Of a stretch of 64,000 bases of DNA, positions 8,199 to 17,393 are shown one piece after another (the first letter of the stretch is position 1; the number at the start of each line of letters is the position of its first letter). The notes beneath the pieces are model-generated. The model saw only the letters and a program-made list of their open reading frames with translations, was not told where the DNA came from and did no database searches. The translations under genes were made by a program, and so were the position numbers. Source of the DNA: Lysobacter soli (GTDB lineage Bacteria > Pseudomonadota > Gammaproteobacteria > Xanthomonadales > Xanthomonadaceae); NCBI RefSeq assembly GCF_003382285.1, contig NZ_QTJR01000014.1, positions 1-64,000 of the forward strand, written 5' to 3'.

Positions 8199-8677
8199 GG
8201 GCGCGTGCGATGGGGGCGCGCTTCTGCCCGGCGCTCAGTGGCCTTGTTGAAACCGCCGTCCCGGGAGAGGGGCTAAAGCCAGCGAGGGCCAAGACCCAAG
8301 CTCCACACGCTTGGGCATTCCCGCACCGGCAAACCACGTCACCGTCATTCCCGCGAAGGCGGGAATCCAGGGACGTTCCATGCTTTCACGCACGGGGTTT
8401 CCGCTCGCGTTACCTCGCACCGCGGGTAAAGCGTGAAAAGTCCATGGATTCCCGCCTTCGCGGGAATGACGGCAGGTATGTGCGAGCGCGATGTCCCGTA
8501 TGACCGCAATCGCAATTTCAAAGGCACGGCGAGGCAACAACAACTGCGAGAGCGCCGCATTGCCTACCGCGCCGCCGCCATCCATGGCGCCACGCGACCG
8601 GCTCCGGATGACCCTGCCCGGGCCTCCTGCCCGGGCGTTCGTCGCGGCGCGCGCCAGTGGCGCGCAAGCGCCGCTCC
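8199..8677. other. Intergenic region between macro-domain gene and napC (convergent)
   Basis: 479 bases without a gene. It holds a long inverted repeat (8344-8471) and a copy of the two-hairpin dispersed repeat (8559-8684), both annotated separately. The remainder (8199-8343, 8472-8558) shows nothing recognisable. Confidence 0.7.
8344..8471. repeat. Long inverted repeat with ATTCCCGCGAAGGCGGGAAT arms
   Basis: The left arm at 8344-8369 (GTCATTCCCGCGAAGG, then CGGGAATCCA) is repeated inverted at 8446-8471. Each arm is itself a hairpin, with CCCGC pairing to GCGGG. Inner sequences GCTTTCACGC (8382-8391) and GCGTGAAAAG (8431-8440) are also nearly complementary, so the whole 128 nt can fold as one imperfect structure. 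It carries no ORF and looks like a REP/BIME or a small non-autonomous element. Confidence 0.85.
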
Positions 8678-8684
8678 TCACCCC
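8559..8684 (-). repeat. Two-hairpin dispersed repeat, copy 2 (abuts napC stop)
   Basis: Hairpin A has upper stem GCGCGCC (8649-8655) with GGCGCGC (8659-8665), loop AGT, lower stem GCGGC (8644-8648) with GCCGC (8670-8674), and AAGC (8666-8669) bulged. Linker GTTCG (8637-8641) joins hairpin B, GCCCGGGC (8616-8623) with GCCCGGGC (8629-8636). The CTCACCC end overlaps the napC stop codon. The far flank includes GCCATCCATGGCG (about 8577-8589), shared with the pilQ copy. Confidence 0.7.
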
Positions 8685-9286
8685 TGCGGAATCCCCGCCA
8701 TGTCCGGCAGGTGATGCGCGATGCCCTTGTGGCAATCGATGCAGGTCTTCTCGCGCGTGACCAGCCAGCGCTGGTGGATCTGCGCGGCGCGTGCGCTCTG
8801 GCGCGTCAGGTCCATCGATTCGTAGTTGTGGCAGTTGCGGCATTCCAGCGAATCGTTGGCCTTCAGCCGCGCCCATTCGTGCATCGCCAGTTCCAGCCGG
8901 TGATCGAGGAACTTCTCGCGCGTGTTCACCGTGCCGAAGATCTTTCCCCACACTTCCTTCGATGCCTGCATCTTGCGTGCGATCTTGTCGGTCCACTTGT
9001 GCGGCACGTGGCAGTCCGGGCACGTCGCGCGAACGCCGGATCGGTTGGTGTAGTGGATCGTCGTCTTCAATTCCTGGAACACGTTGTCGCGCATCTCGTG
9101 GCAACTGGTGCAGAACTCCTCCGTGTTGGTCGCCTCCAGCGCGGTGTTGAAACCGCCCCAGAACACGATGCCGGCGACGAAGCCCGCCGCCACCAGGAAA
9201 CCCAGGCTGTAATGCACGCTCGGCCGGCGCAACGTCAGCCAGTACGGCTGGAACCCGCGCCAGAACCATTGCCACAGCCGGCGCAT
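8678..9286 (-). CDS. napC: Membrane-anchored tetraheme c-type cytochrome NapC
   Basis: A NapC/NirT quinol dehydrogenase of 202 residues, passing electrons from menaquinol or ubiquinol to the periplasmic NapAB. A single N-terminal membrane segment ([19 protein letters not shown]) anchors a periplasmic domain with four heme sites: CTSCH, CPDCH, CRNCH and CIDCH. Its length is typical of the family. The start at 9286 overlaps the napB stop by one base (TGATG). It is the last gene of the nap operon, followed at once by the two-hairpin repeat. Confidence 0.96.
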   Translation of the reverse strand: MRRLWQWFWRGFQPYWLTLRRPSVHYSLGFLVAAGFVAGIVFWGGFNTALEATNTEEFCTSCHEMRDNVFQELKTTIHYTNRSGVRATCPDCHVPHKWTDKIARKMQASKEVWGKIFGTVNTREKFLDHRLELAMHEWARLKANDSLECRNCHNYESMDLTRQSARAAQIHQRWLVTREKTCIDCHKGIAHHLPDMAGIPQG

Positions 9287-9903
9287 CACGGCCGCCCCTT
9301 TGCGGCTTCCGCGGTGGCGGTGCCGGCTTCTGCCGCGGCGAGCACCGCGTCGATCGTCTGGAAGGTGTTGCCGACCAGCAGCGGCGCGTCGGTCTGCACG
9401 ACGTGGCACTGGTTGCAGAAGTAGCGACGCGACGAGATCGTCGCCAGGAACTGATCATCGCGATCCATGTAGTGCGTGACGCTCACCGGCGGCGCCTGGA
9501 ATTTCTCGGCGTTCGCGCGCGCGTGGCAGAGCATGCAGCGGTTGCTGTTCCTGCCGACCTGATAGCCGTCGATCGCGTGCGGGATCGTCGGTGGCTGCAT
9601 CGGATACGCGCGCTCGCGCTTCACGTCCATGTTCTGCACGTGCCACAACGGTTGCGGCGCCGCTTCCTGGTCGATGGGAATGCCACGGCGCAATGCGTCG
9701 ATCTGACGACGGTCGGTGCGACCAAGCGCCGAATCCGGCGCTACGACATGCGCCTTCTGCGCGGCGACCTCGCGCCGCGCCTCGTCCTTCTTCTCGCTGC
9801 CGCTGCCGAACAGCCAGCCGGCGATGAACACCAGCACCATCACCGCGACGGTGAGCGCGCCTGCGATCCACAGCGGGCGATTGCGCGCGAATGCGTTGCT
9901 CAT
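9286..9903 (-). CDS. napB: Periplasmic nitrate reductase diheme subunit NapB
   Basis: A protein of 205 residues that takes electrons from NapC and gives them to NapA in the periplasm. Two heme sites are visible, RCMLCH and FCNQCH, with NapB-type surroundings ([15 protein letters not shown]-like [17 protein letters not shown]). The N-terminal hydrophobic segment ([21 protein letters not shown]) lacks a clear signal-peptidase site, so NapB may stay membrane-anchored here. A Lys/Asp/Glu/Ala linker and an Ala-rich C-terminus make it longer than the roughly 150-residue E. coli protein. It is ten bases after napA and overlaps napC by one. Confidence 0.95.
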   Translation of the reverse strand: MSNAFARNRPLWIAGALTVAVMVLVFIAGWLFGSGSEKKDEARREVAAQKAHVVAPDSALGRTDRRQIDALRRGIPIDQEAAPQPLWHVQNMDVKRERAYPMQPPTIPHAIDGYQVGRNSNRCMLCHARANAEKFQAPPVSVTHYMDRDDQFLATISSRRYFCNQCHVVQTDAPLLVGNTFQTIDAVLAAAEAGTATAEAAKGRP

Positions 9904-9913
9904 GGCCGGCCTC

Positions 9914-12406
9914 CTATGCGCCCAGGATCTTGACCGCGCACTTCTTGTAGTCGGTCTGCTTGGAAATCGGATCGGTCGCGTCCAGCGTCACCTTGTTGAT
10001 GAGCTGCCCGGCATCGAACCACGGCACGAACACCACGCCCTCGGGCATGCGGTTGCGGCCGCGCGTTTCCACGCGCGTGCGCATCTCGCCGCGACGCGAC
10101 ACGATGCGCACGTCGTCGCCCCGCTTGAGGCCGCGTTTGCGCGCGTCGTCCGGGTTCATGAAGACCATCGCGGTGGGAAAGCTGCGGAACAGTTCCGGCA
10201 CGCGCATCGTCATCGAGCCCGAATGCCAGTGCTCCAGCACGCGACCGGTGACCAGCCACAGGTCGAATTCCGCATCCGGCGATTCGGCGGCCGGTTCGTA
10301 CGGCAGCGCCCAGATCACGGCGCGGCCGTCCTTGTTGCCGTAGAAGCGGAAGCCTTCGCCCGGCGGCACGTAGGAGTCGCTTCCTTCGCGATAGCGCCAG
10401 CGCGTCTCGCGCCCTTCCACCACCGGCCAGCGCAGGCCGCGCGTCTTGTGGTACGCGTCGAACGGCGCGAGATCATGGCCGTGGCCGCGACCGAACGTTG
10501 CGTATTCCTCGAACAGGCCCTTCTGCACGTAGAAGCCGAAGTGCGTGGATTCGTCGTTCGCGTAGCCTTGCTGGATGTCGCTGACGGGATAGCGGTCGAC
10601 GTTGCCGTTCCTGTAGAGCACGTCGAACAGCGTCTTGCCCTTGAACTGCGGATTCGCCGCGAGAATGTCGGCCGGCCAGCATTCGTCGGTGGTGAAGCGC
10701 TTGGAGAATTCCATCAGCTGCCACAGGTCCGAACGCGCCTGTGCCGGCGCATTCACCAGCTGGTGCCAGAACTGCGTGCGCCGCTCGGCGTTTCCGTACG
10801 CGCCTTCCTTTTCCACCCACATCGCGGCGGGCAGGATGAGGTCAGCCGCCTGCGCGGTCACCGTCGGATACGCGTCCGACACGACGATGAAGTTCTGCGG
10901 ATTGCGGTAGCCCGGCCAGGTTTCCTCGTAGAGGTTCGCCGCGGCCTGCATGTTGTTGTTGACCTGCACCCAGTACGCGTTGAGCTTGCCGTCCTTGAGC
11001 ATGCGGTTCTGTTCGACCGCGTGGTAACCGGGCTTCGGATTGATGATGCCGTGCGGGATCTTCCAGATCTCCTCGGCATGCTTGCGATGCTCGGGATTGG
11101 CCACGAGCATGTCCGCCGGGAGGCGATGGCTGAACGTGCCGACCTCGCGCGCCGTGCCGCATGCCGACGGCTGCCCCGTCAGCGAGAACGGGCTGTTGCC
11201 GGGCGTCGCGATCTTCCCGGTCAGCAGGTGGATGTTGTAGACCATGTTGTTGCACCACACGCCGCGCGTGTGCTGGTTGAAACCCATGGTCCAGAACGAC
11301 ATCACCTTGACGTTCGGATCGGCGTAGAGGTTGGCGAGTTTCTCCAGCCAGCCGCGCTCCACGCCGGTCATCTCGACGGCCTTGTCGAGCGTGTACGGTT
11401 TCACGAATGCGGCGAACTGGTCGAAGTCGATGACCTCGCCGCCGTTCGCATCCTTCGCGTTCTTCGCCTTGAGTTCCAGCGGATTGTCGGGGCGAAGCCC
11501 GTAGCCGATGTCGTCGTTGCCGCGCTTGAAACTGGTGTGCCGGTCGACGAACTGCCGGTTGACCTTGCCGCTGGTGATGATGTGGTTGGCGATGTAGTTG
11601 AGGATCACCAGATCGGTCTGTGGCTTGAAGACGATCGGGATGTCGGCCAGTTCGAAGCTGCGATGCTCGAACGTCGACAGCACGGCGACCTTCACGTGCG
11701 GATGCGTTAGGCGGCGATCGGTCACGCGCGTCCACAGGATCGGATGCATCTCGGCCATGTTCGAGCCCCACAGCACGAACGCGTCGGCGGCTTCGATGTC
11801 GTCGTAGCAGCCCATCGGCTCGTCCATGCCGAAGGTGCGCATGAAGCCCATCACCGCCGAGGCCATGCAATGGCGCGCATTCGGATCGATGTGGTTGCTG
11901 CGGAAGCCCGCCTTCATCAGCTTGTTCGCGGCATAGCCTTCCCAGATCGTCCATTGGCCCGAACCGAACATGCCGATGTGGTCGGCGCCCTTCTCCTTCA
12001 GCACCTTCTTGAACTGCGCGGCCATCACGTCGAAGGCTTCGTCCCACGTGACTTCCGTGAACTCGCCGTCCTTCGCGTAGACGCCGTTTTTCTTGCGCAG
12101 CAGCGGCGAGGTCAGGCGATCGCTGCCGTACATGATCTTCGACAGGAAGTAGCCCTTTACGCAGTTGATGCCGCGGTTGACCTCGGCATGCACGTCGCCG
12201 TGCGTGGCGACCACGCGCCCTTCCTTCACCGCGACGTTGACGCCGCAACCGGTGCCGCAGAAGCGGCACGGCGCCTTGTCCCACTTCAGCGCGGTCAGGT
12301 CGCCTTCGGTCAGCACGTTGGCGGTATCGCCCGGCAGCGGCAGGCCGGCGGCGGCCGCGGCGGTGGCGACGGCGGTGTTGCGGATGAACTCGCGGCGTGT
12401 GGTCAT
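9914..12406 (-). CDS. napA: Periplasmic nitrate reductase catalytic subunit NapA
   Basis: A molybdenum enzyme of 830 residues (E. coli NapA is 828) reducing nitrate to nitrite. [20 protein letters not shown] is a twin-arginine signal. Cys47, Cys50, Cys54 and Cys82 (C-x2-C-x3-C-x27-C) bind the [4Fe-4S] cluster. Cys180 in [13 protein letters not shown] is the expected Mo ligand. Bis-MGD binding regions run through to the C-terminal KKCAVKI. It overlaps napD by 4 nt (ATGA), consistent with NapD as the dedicated chaperone of its Tat signal. Full conservation argues for an active enzyme. Confidence 0.98.
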   Translation of the reverse strand: MTTRREFIRNTAVATAAAAAGLPLPGDTANVLTEGDLTALKWDKAPCRFCGTGCGVNVAVKEGRVVATHGDVHAEVNRGINCVKGYFLSKIMYGSDRLTSPLLRKKNGVYAKDGEFTEVTWDEAFDVMAAQFKKVLKEKGADHIGMFGSGQWTIWEGYAANKLMKAGFRSNHIDPNARHCMASAVMGFMRTFGMDEPMGCYDDIEAADAFVLWGSNMAEMHPILWTRVTDRRLTHPHVKVAVLSTFEHRSFELADIPIVFKPQTDLVILNYIANHIITSGKVNRQFVDRHTSFKRGNDDIGYGLRPDNPLELKAKNAKDANGGEVIDFDQFAAFVKPYTLDKAVEMTGVERGWLEKLANLYADPNVKVMSFWTMGFNQHTRGVWCNNMVYNIHLLTGKIATPGNSPFSLTGQPSACGTAREVGTFSHRLPADMLVANPEHRKHAEEIWKIPHGIINPKPGYHAVEQNRMLKDGKLNAYWVQVNNNMQAAANLYEETWPGYRNPQNFIVVSDAYPTVTAQAADLILPAAMWVEKEGAYGNAERRTQFWHQLVNAPAQARSDLWQLMEFSKRFTTDECWPADILAANPQFKGKTLFDVLYRNGNVDRYPVSDIQQGYANDESTHFGFYVQKGLFEEYATFGRGHGHDLAPFDAYHKTRGLRWPVVEGRETRWRYREGSDSYVPPGEGFRFYGNKDGRAVIWALPYEPAAESPDAEFDLWLVTGRVLEHWHSGSMTMRVPELFRSFPTAMVFMNPDDARKRGLKRGDDVRIVSRRGEMRTRVETRGRNRMPEGVVFVPWFDAGQLINKVTLDATDPISKQTDYKKCAVKILGA

Positions 12407-12723
12407 GGCGCGACTCCGGAAGCGTGGATATCGGGCGCCGGACGCACCGGCGCGTCGAGCGCCTCGCGCGGCTCGGCGTGGTGGTAGACGAGCGCGACGT
12501 TGAGCACGCCGGGCAGCGCGCGCAACGCGTCGATGCGGTCGAGCACCGCGTACTGGTCGGCGCATTCGCACAGCACGACGCTCCGCGTGTCCGCGCGCAG
12601 CGCGAGGTCGAGGTCGTCGCTCGCGGCGATGTGTGCGTCGATCGCGTCGGCGGCTTCGACGCGGTGCTGCACCACGAAGCTGGCGATGTGGACGTCGCGG
12701 GTCGCGTTGTCGTCGGGTTTCAT
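12403..12723 (-). CDS. napD: NapA twin-arginine signal chaperone NapD
   Basis: A small cytoplasmic protein of 106 residues in the NapD family, which binds the NapA Tat signal until cofactor insertion is complete. [21 protein letters not shown] and the ferredoxin-like fold pattern through [15 protein letters not shown] match the family. A C-terminal tail of about 20 residues ([13 protein letters not shown]) is variable. The start ATG at 12723 overlaps the napF stop (ATGA), and the stop overlaps the napA start the same way, so translation of F, D and A is coupled. Confidence 0.93.
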   Translation of the reverse strand: MKPDDNATRDVHIASFVVQHRVEAADAIDAHIAASDDLDLALRADTRSVVLCECADQYAVLDRIDALRALPGVLNVALVYHHAEPREALDAPVRPAPDIHASGVAP

Positions 12724-13220
12724 GCGGCCTCCGTGGCACGCGCCGAAAGTGCGATGGCCTGTGCCGGGCACACGCCGACGCAGGCGCCGCAGCCGGTGCA
12801 GCGTTCGGGATCGATGGTGGGAAGCGGGATGCGTGCGGTGAGCGGGAAGGCGATCGCGCGCTCGGGGCACGCGTCGCGACAGCTCGAACAGACCACACCT
12901 TGGCGCGGCAGGCAGACGTCGGCGATCGATGCCTTCAACGCCCACGGCTCGTTCGTGGCGGAACGATCCAGCGCGCGCGGCACGCAGGCACTTTCGCAAT
13001 CGCCGCAGAAGGTGCATTCGCCCAGTCGCGGATCGAACACCGGGCGTCCGTTCGTGCCGCGCACGAGCACACGCTCCGGGCAGCGATCGACGCACGCGCC
13101 GCAGGCGGTGCAGGCGTCGAGGAAGTCGTTTTCGTCCAGCGCCCACGGCGGGCGCAGCGGCGCGGTCGCCGCACGGCGGCCGAACAGCAATGCGCGTCGG
13201 GACCGGTCCGGCGCCGCCAT
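12720..13220 (-). CDS. napF: Ferredoxin-type protein NapF
   Basis: A cytoplasmic iron-sulfur protein of 166 residues linked to post-translational activation of NapA. It carries four cysteine groups: [33 protein letters not shown] and [12 protein letters not shown]. The third group has a shortened pattern, with an upstream Cys in [13 protein letters not shown] possibly completing it, which is usual for NapF. The N-terminus [10 protein letters not shown] is family-like. One nt separates it from napE and it overlaps napD by four. Confidence 0.95.
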   Translation of the reverse strand: MAAPDRSRRALLFGRRAATAPLRPPWALDENDFLDACTACGACVDRCPERVLVRGTNGRPVFDPRLGECTFCGDCESACVPRALDRSATNEPWALKASIADVCLPRQGVVCSSCRDACPERAIAFPLTARIPLPTIDPERCTGCGACVGVCPAQAIALSARATEAA

Positions 13221-13221
13221 G

Positions 13222-13386
13222 TCAGTGCCCCGTCGGCGGGCCGGAGACGAACATCTGCCAGAACCACACGATGAAGCCGTAGCTGGCGACGATCATCACC
13301 GTGAGCAGCGGGAACACCACCGCCGTCAGCAGCAGGAAGGCCGCGCGTTCTCTCCGCTTGATGACATTGTCATCTGGCTGGTCCAT
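13222..13386 (-). CDS. napE: Small membrane protein NapE
   Basis: A protein of 54 residues with one long hydrophobic helix (AAFLLLTAVVFPLLTVMIVA, then SYGFIVWFWQMFVSGPP). The charged KRRERAAF lead-in, the YGF-x-VW-x-QMF motif and the Pro-Gly tail match NapE, a Nap operon membrane protein of unsettled function. The ATG at 13386 fits the family better than an upstream in-frame start at 13419. It is the first gene of napEFDABC. Confidence 0.9.
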   Translation of the reverse strand: MDQPDDNVIKRRERAAFLLLTAVVFPLLTVMIVASYGFIVWFWQMFVSGPPTGH

Positions 13387-13444
13387 GGCCGCTCCTGTCG
13401 TTCGCTTGCGCGAGGACACCGGTGCCTTGGCGTCCGTGACGTCC

Positions 13445-13486
13445 AGTCTGCTGAAGGGCCCGGGGAGCGGACTTGATCCGGATCAA
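13445..13486 (-). promoter_or_regulatory. FNR-type box and candidate class II promoter of the nap operon
   Basis: TTGATCCGGATCAA (13473-13486) is a perfect match to the FNR consensus TTGAT-N4-ATCAA, about 87 nt before the napE start. On the minus strand the hexamer CAGACT (13445-13450) begins 22 nt after the box, the spacing of class II FNR promoters (box centred near -41.5). The ompW box has the same arrangement. FNR-family activation of nap under low oxygen is known in other bacteria; here it is inferred from sequence. Confidence 0.8.
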
Positions 13487-13593
13487 CGGGATCCGTTCCC
13501 GCGTGCCTGCAGGCCGGATCCTCGTCTACACGGCGTGCACGTCGCGTAGAGGCGATGTGTGCGCGCTCATCCGAATCGGGCAGCCCATAAAGG

Positions 13594-13618
13594 AAAAGCC
13601 GGCGCGGGGCCGGCTTTT
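13594..13618 (-). terminator. Intrinsic terminator downstream of fba
   Basis: AAAAGCCGGC (13594-13603) pairs with GCCGGCTTTT (13609-13618) around a 5-nt loop; on the minus strand the stem ends in TTTT. It lies 30 nt past the fba stop codon and is nearly symmetrical, so it might act in both directions. Confidence 0.85.
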
Positions 13619-13647
13619 CGGTACTGCATCGCGATGGTCGCCGGCGC

Positions 13648-14658
13648 TTACGCGGCCTGCTTCCACTGGCCCAGCGCGGCCAGGCCGTTGTCGCGGGCGC
13701 GCTCGTACACGGTCTGCTGGGCACGGGCGAAGTTGTTCACCAGGTCCTGCGACCACAGCTTCAGCGCGGCGGCCTGCATGGCGCGGCCGTACGAGAACGA
13801 CAGCGGCCACGGGTTCGGGCCCATCTGGTTCATCGCGTTCAGGTGCGCGGTGGCCGCTTCGTCCGACTGGCCGCCCGACAGGAACACGATGCCCGGCAGC
13901 GTCGCCGGGACGGTGGACTTCAGGCATTGCAGCGTGGCGGCGGCCACTTCGTCGTAGCCCACGTCTTCGCCGCTCGTCGTGCCCGGCACGACCATCGAGG
14001 CCTTCAGGATCGTGCCTTCCAGCATGACGCTGTGCTCGTACAGCGAGGCGAACAGCGAACGCAGCGTGACTTCGGTGACTTCGTAGCAGGTATCGAGGTC
14101 GTGGCTGCCGTCCATGATCACTTCCGGCTCGACCATCGGCACCAGGCCCTGCTCCTGGCACAGCGCGGCGTAACGTGCGAGCGCGTGCGTGTTGGCGTCG
14201 ATGCAGGTGCCCGACGGGATGTCCTCGCCGATGTTGATCACCGCGCGCCACTTGGCGAAGCGGGCGCCGAGCTTGTAGTACTCCTCCAGGCGCGCGCGCA
14301 GGCCGTCGAGGCCTTCGGTGACCACTTCGCCCGGGAAGCCGGCGAGGTTGTGCGTGCCCTTGTCGACCTTGATGCCCGGGATCATGCCGTGCTCGCTCAT
14401 GTACTTGGCGAACGGCACGCCGTCGGAGGTCGACTGGCGGATGGTTTCGTCGAACAGGATCGCGCCGGAGATGTAGTCGCTCAGCTTCGGCGTGGTGAGC
14501 AGCAGCTCGCGGTAGCGGCGGCGGTTTTCTTCGGTGTTCTCGATGCCGACGCCGGCGAAGCGCTTGGCGCAGGTCGCGCCCGACTCGTCGATGGCGATGA
14601 TGCCCTTGCCCGGGGCCACCATGGCCTGGGCGGTTTCGGCAAGCTGTTCGATGCTCAT
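13648..14658 (-). CDS. fba: Fructose-bisphosphate aldolase class I
   Basis: A protein of 336 residues of the metal-independent (Schiff-base) aldolase family, cleaving fructose 1,6-bisphosphate to dihydroxyacetone phosphate and glyceraldehyde 3-phosphate. GIIAIDESGATCAKRF, FDETIRQST, GIKVDKGTHNLAG, FAKWRAVINIGEDIPS and EPEVIMDGSHD are class I signatures. The Schiff-base lysine is in LEGTILKASMVVPG and LSGGQSDEAATAHLNAMNQ is the phosphate-binding segment. The ATG at 14658 is chosen (MSIEQLAETAQAMV); the upstream extension is non-conserved. It lies downstream of pyk in a run of glycolytic genes on the minus strand. Confidence 0.96.
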   Translation of the reverse strand: MSIEQLAETAQAMVAPGKGIIAIDESGATCAKRFAGVGIENTEENRRRYRELLLTTPKLSDYISGAILFDETIRQSTSDGVPFAKYMSEHGMIPGIKVDKGTHNLAGFPGEVVTEGLDGLRARLEEYYKLGARFAKWRAVINIGEDIPSGTCIDANTHALARYAALCQEQGLVPMVEPEVIMDGSHDLDTCYEVTEVTLRSLFASLYEHSVMLEGTILKASMVVPGTTSGEDVGYDEVAAATLQCLKSTVPATLPGIVFLSGGQSDEAATAHLNAMNQMGPNPWPLSFSYGRAMQAAALKLWSQDLVNNFARAQQTVYERARDNGLAALGQWKQAA

Positions 14659-14822
14659 GGGTCGTCCTGCGGGAGCGGTGGGAAGCCCATCATTATAGCC
14701 ACGTCGCCGTGCAAAGAGCCGGTCAACGCGACGAAAAATCAACCACTTGCAGACCGGACACCCCGGATTTCAATACCACTTGGGATGTATGCGTTTACAT
14801 GCGCCGCGGTGGTCCACCGGCA

Positions 14823-14848
14823 ACGTGGCGCCATCGTGGACGCCACGT
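14823..14848 (-). other. Hairpin downstream of pyk
   Basis: ACGTGGCG (14823-14830) pairs with CGCCACGT (14841-14848), an 8-bp stem with a 10-nt loop, 22 nt after the pyk stop. There is no U-run, so it is at best a weak or processing-type 3' end. Confidence 0.4.
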
Positions 14849-14869
14849 CGCAATCGCGAGCGCGTCCGG

Positions 14870-16336
14870 TTACAGCTCGCCCAGCCCCTCGGCCGAACCG
14901 CCCTCGCCCACCTGCAGCAGGCGCAGCGTGTTGGTCGCGCCCAGCTGCTCCATGTGGTCGCCGCTGGTGAACATCACGCGTTCGCCGACGCTGAGCAGGT
15001 TCTGCTCGAACAGCGCCTTGACCGCCTTGCGCGCGGCATCGCGCGAGGTCAGGCCGCGGCTGTCGAAGTTGTAGGCGACCACGTCGCGCATCAGGCCCAT
15101 GCGGCGGCGCGCGCCGTCGTGGCGCGAGAGCGCGTAGATCGGCACCTGCGAACGGAAGCGCGACAGGAAGCGCGCCGTGCCGCCGGATTCGGTCATCGCG
15201 ATGATCGCGCGCACGCCGATGTGCTCGGACAGGAACATCGCCGCCATGGCGATGGCCTGGTCGGCGCGTTCGAGGTTGCGCGGTGCGGCTTCGAAATCGG
15301 TGTCGTGGTTGAACTGGCGTTCGGCGCCCAGGCAGATGCGCGCCATCGCCTCGACCGCCTTGATCGGATAGCGGCCAGCGGCCGATTCCTGCGAGAGCAT
15401 GACCGCGTCGGTGCCGTCGATGACCGCGTTGGCGACGTCGAGCACTTCGGCGCGCGTCGGGATCGGACTGTCGACCATCGACTGCAGCATCTGCGTGGCG
15501 GTGATGACGACCTTGTTGCGCTCCAGCGCCTCGCGGATGATCTTCTTCTGCAGGCCCGGCAGTTCGGCATCGCCGATCTCCACGCCCAGGTCGCCGCGCG
15601 CGACCATCACCACGTCGGAGGCATCGACGATCTCGGTGAGGTTCTCGATCGCTTCGGCGCGCTCGATCTTCGACACCAGCGCGGCATCGCTGCCGTGGCT
15701 GCGCGCGATCTCGCGCGCATCGTGCATGTCCTGCGCGTTGCGGCAGAACGACACGGCGATGAAGTCCGCGCCCAGTTCGGCGGCGACGGCGATCAGTTCC
15801 TTGTCGCGCTCGGTCAGCGCGCCCAGCGACAGGCCGCCGCCCTGCTTGTTCAGGCCCTTGCGATCGGACAGCACGCCATCGTTGAGCACGGTGGTGACGA
15901 TGCGCTCGCCTTCGACCGCGCCCACGCGCAGCTGCAGGAGGCCGTCGTCGAGCAGCAGCACGTCGCCGGGACGCACGTCGTTGGGCAGGCCGAGGTAGCT
16001 CACGCCGACTTCGCGCAGATTGCCCGGCGGTGCGTCATTGCTGGCGACCAGGTCGAAGCGGTCGCCGGTCTTCAGCAGCACGCGACCTTCGGCGAAACGT
16101 TCGATGCGGATCTTCGGGCCGGGCAGGTCGGCGAGGATGCCGACTTCCACGCCGACGCGTTGCGCGGCGTCGCGCACGGCCTGCGCGCGGGCGATCTGCG
16201 AGGAGGGATCGCCATGCGAGAAATTGAGGCGGACAACGTCGACGCCGGCGGAGAGCAGCGCGTCGAGTACGCCCGGCGGATCGGTGGCCGGGCCGAGGGT
16301 AGCGAGGATCTTGGTGCGGCGTTTTGTAGTCGTCAT
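14870..16336 (-). CDS. pyk: Pyruvate kinase
   Basis: A protein of 488 residues catalysing phosphoenolpyruvate plus ADP to pyruvate plus ATP. KILATLGPATD and VDVVRLNFSHGD form the N-terminal active-site region, DLPGPKIRI follows, ALVSKIERAEAIENL contains the catalytic lysine, VMVARGDLGVEIG binds the metal, and DGTDAVMLSQESAAGRYPIKAVEAM is the classical signature end. The C-terminal regulatory domain runs to the end. The start MTTTKRRTKILATLGP at 16336 suits the family; upstream in-frame sequence is not conserved in type. It is transcribed toward fba. Confidence 0.97.
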   Translation of the reverse strand: MTTTKRRTKILATLGPATDPPGVLDALLSAGVDVVRLNFSHGDPSSQIARAQAVRDAAQRVGVEVGILADLPGPKIRIERFAEGRVLLKTGDRFDLVASNDAPPGNLREVGVSYLGLPNDVRPGDVLLLDDGLLQLRVGAVEGERIVTTVLNDGVLSDRKGLNKQGGGLSLGALTERDKELIAVAAELGADFIAVSFCRNAQDMHDAREIARSHGSDAALVSKIERAEAIENLTEIVDASDVVMVARGDLGVEIGDAELPGLQKKIIREALERNKVVITATQMLQSMVDSPIPTRAEVLDVANAVIDGTDAVMLSQESAAGRYPIKAVEAMARICLGAERQFNHDTDFEAAPRNLERADQAIAMAAMFLSEHIGVRAIIAMTESGGTARFLSRFRSQVPIYALSRHDGARRRMGLMRDVVAYNFDSRGLTSRDAARKAVKALFEQNLLSVGERVMFTSGDHMEQLGATNTLRLLQVGEGGSAEGLGEL

Positions 16337-16643
16337 CGAATGGCGGTCCCTGGAACCCCGCGACGCTAGCACAGCTGTCCGCCGTTTCGGTTCGACCGCT
16401 CCAGTCACGCCGCCATACACCATCGCATCCATCCAAGTGGTCTGAAAAACCCGGGTGGAAAGCAGACCACCATCGGGCGCAAGGCCGTGTGGAGAGGATC
16501 GCGACGCGGGGGCGTGCGCGGGGCGCATGCGACTTGAACCGGGGCGCGGCGCGCTGGAGCGCGTTGCGGCGCGTATTGCCCCGATCAGAGCGGTTGGCCG
16601 ATCCGTGAAATCCGTGTGATCCGCCTCACGCGAGGCAACGCGG
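16337..16643. other. Intergenic region upstream of pyk
   Basis: 307 bases with no convincing gene, hairpin or promoter. It separates the HAD phosphatase 3' end from the pyk start; both genes are on the minus strand. Confidence 0.5.
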
Positions 16644-17282
16644 TCACGCCGCGAGCAGCACCGGGATGTCGCCCGGCGCCTGCGCCAGATGAAGCGCGCC
16701 GGCTTCGCGCAGCTCGGCTTCGCCGCCGAAACCCCACAGCACACCGATGTTGCGCATGCCGTGATGGCGCGCGCCTTCGATGTCCATGCGGCGGTCGCCG
16801 ATCATCCAGCACGCGTCGGCAGGAAGCTCGAACCGGCGCAGCGCTTCGGCGATGAGCTGGTCCTTGTGGCTGATGCGGCCGTCGAGCGTGGCGCCGATGA
16901 CGTCGTCGAAGCGATGGCCGAACGGCAGGTGGTCGACGATCTTGCGCGCGTGCGGCTCGTTCTTCGCGGTGACGACGGCGAGGCGATGCCCGGCGGCGTG
17001 CAGCGCTTCGATCGTCTCGCCGATGCCGGCGTAGACCTCGTGCTCGGCCCAGCCGTGCGTCTCGAAGCGGTCGCGGTAATGCAGCACGGCCTGCTCGACC
17101 TTCGCATCGTCGTTGAGCAGCGGCCCGAAGCTGGTGCGCAGCGCGGGGCCGATCCAACGGCGCAGTTCCTCGTGCGGCGGCACCGGAAGGCCCATCTGCA
17201 CCATGGCGTGCTCGACGCAGCGCGTGATGCCGACGGCCGAATCGATGAGGGTGCCGTCCATGTCGAAGAAGAGCGTGGTCAT
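16644..17282 (-). CDS. HAD-superfamily phosphatase, phosphoglycolate-phosphatase-like
   Basis: A protein of 212 residues with HAD motif I FDMDGTLIDSAVGI (nucleophile Asp and general acid Asp), an alpha-helical cap (residues about 20-80), motif II VVTAKN, motif III lysine in RISHKDQLIAEALR, and motif IV MIGDRRMDIEGARHHGM. The layout resembles Gph and pyrophosphatase PpaX. The real substrate is uncertain; phosphoglycolate, PPi or nucleotides are all possible. The start at 17282 opens with MTTLFFDMDGT, as expected. It is placed between pgk and pyk, separated from pgk by a palindromic repeat. Confidence 0.88.
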   Translation of the reverse strand: MTTLFFDMDGTLIDSAVGITRCVEHAMVQMGLPVPPHEELRRWIGPALRTSFGPLLNDDAKVEQAVLHYRDRFETHGWAEHEVYAGIGETIEALHAAGHRLAVVTAKNEPHARKIVDHLPFGHRFDDVIGATLDGRISHKDQLIAEALRRFELPADACWMIGDRRMDIEGARHHGMRNIGVLWGFGGEAELREAGALHLAQAPGDIPVLLAA

Positions 17283-17301
17283 GCGGGTACTCGAATGCTT
17301 T

Positions 17302-17384
17302 TGTAGCCCGGGCAAGCGAAGCGCGCCCGGGGTGATGCGCATGGTGCAGGCAACCCGGGTAGCGCTTCGCTTACCCGGGCTACA
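17302..17384. repeat. Large palindrome TGTAGCCCGGG...CCCGGGCTACA between pgk and the HAD gene
   Basis: The left arm (17302-17331) TGTAGCCCGGGCAAGCGAAG plus CGC and CCCGGG is repeated inverted at 17353-17384 with two mismatches (TAAGCGAAGCGC in the other arm), around a roughly 21-nt loop. It begins 10 nt after the pgk stop. It could act as a 3' stabiliser or terminator of pgk mRNA, or as a REP-type unit. Confidence 0.8.
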
Positions 17385-17393
17385 ACGCGGTGG

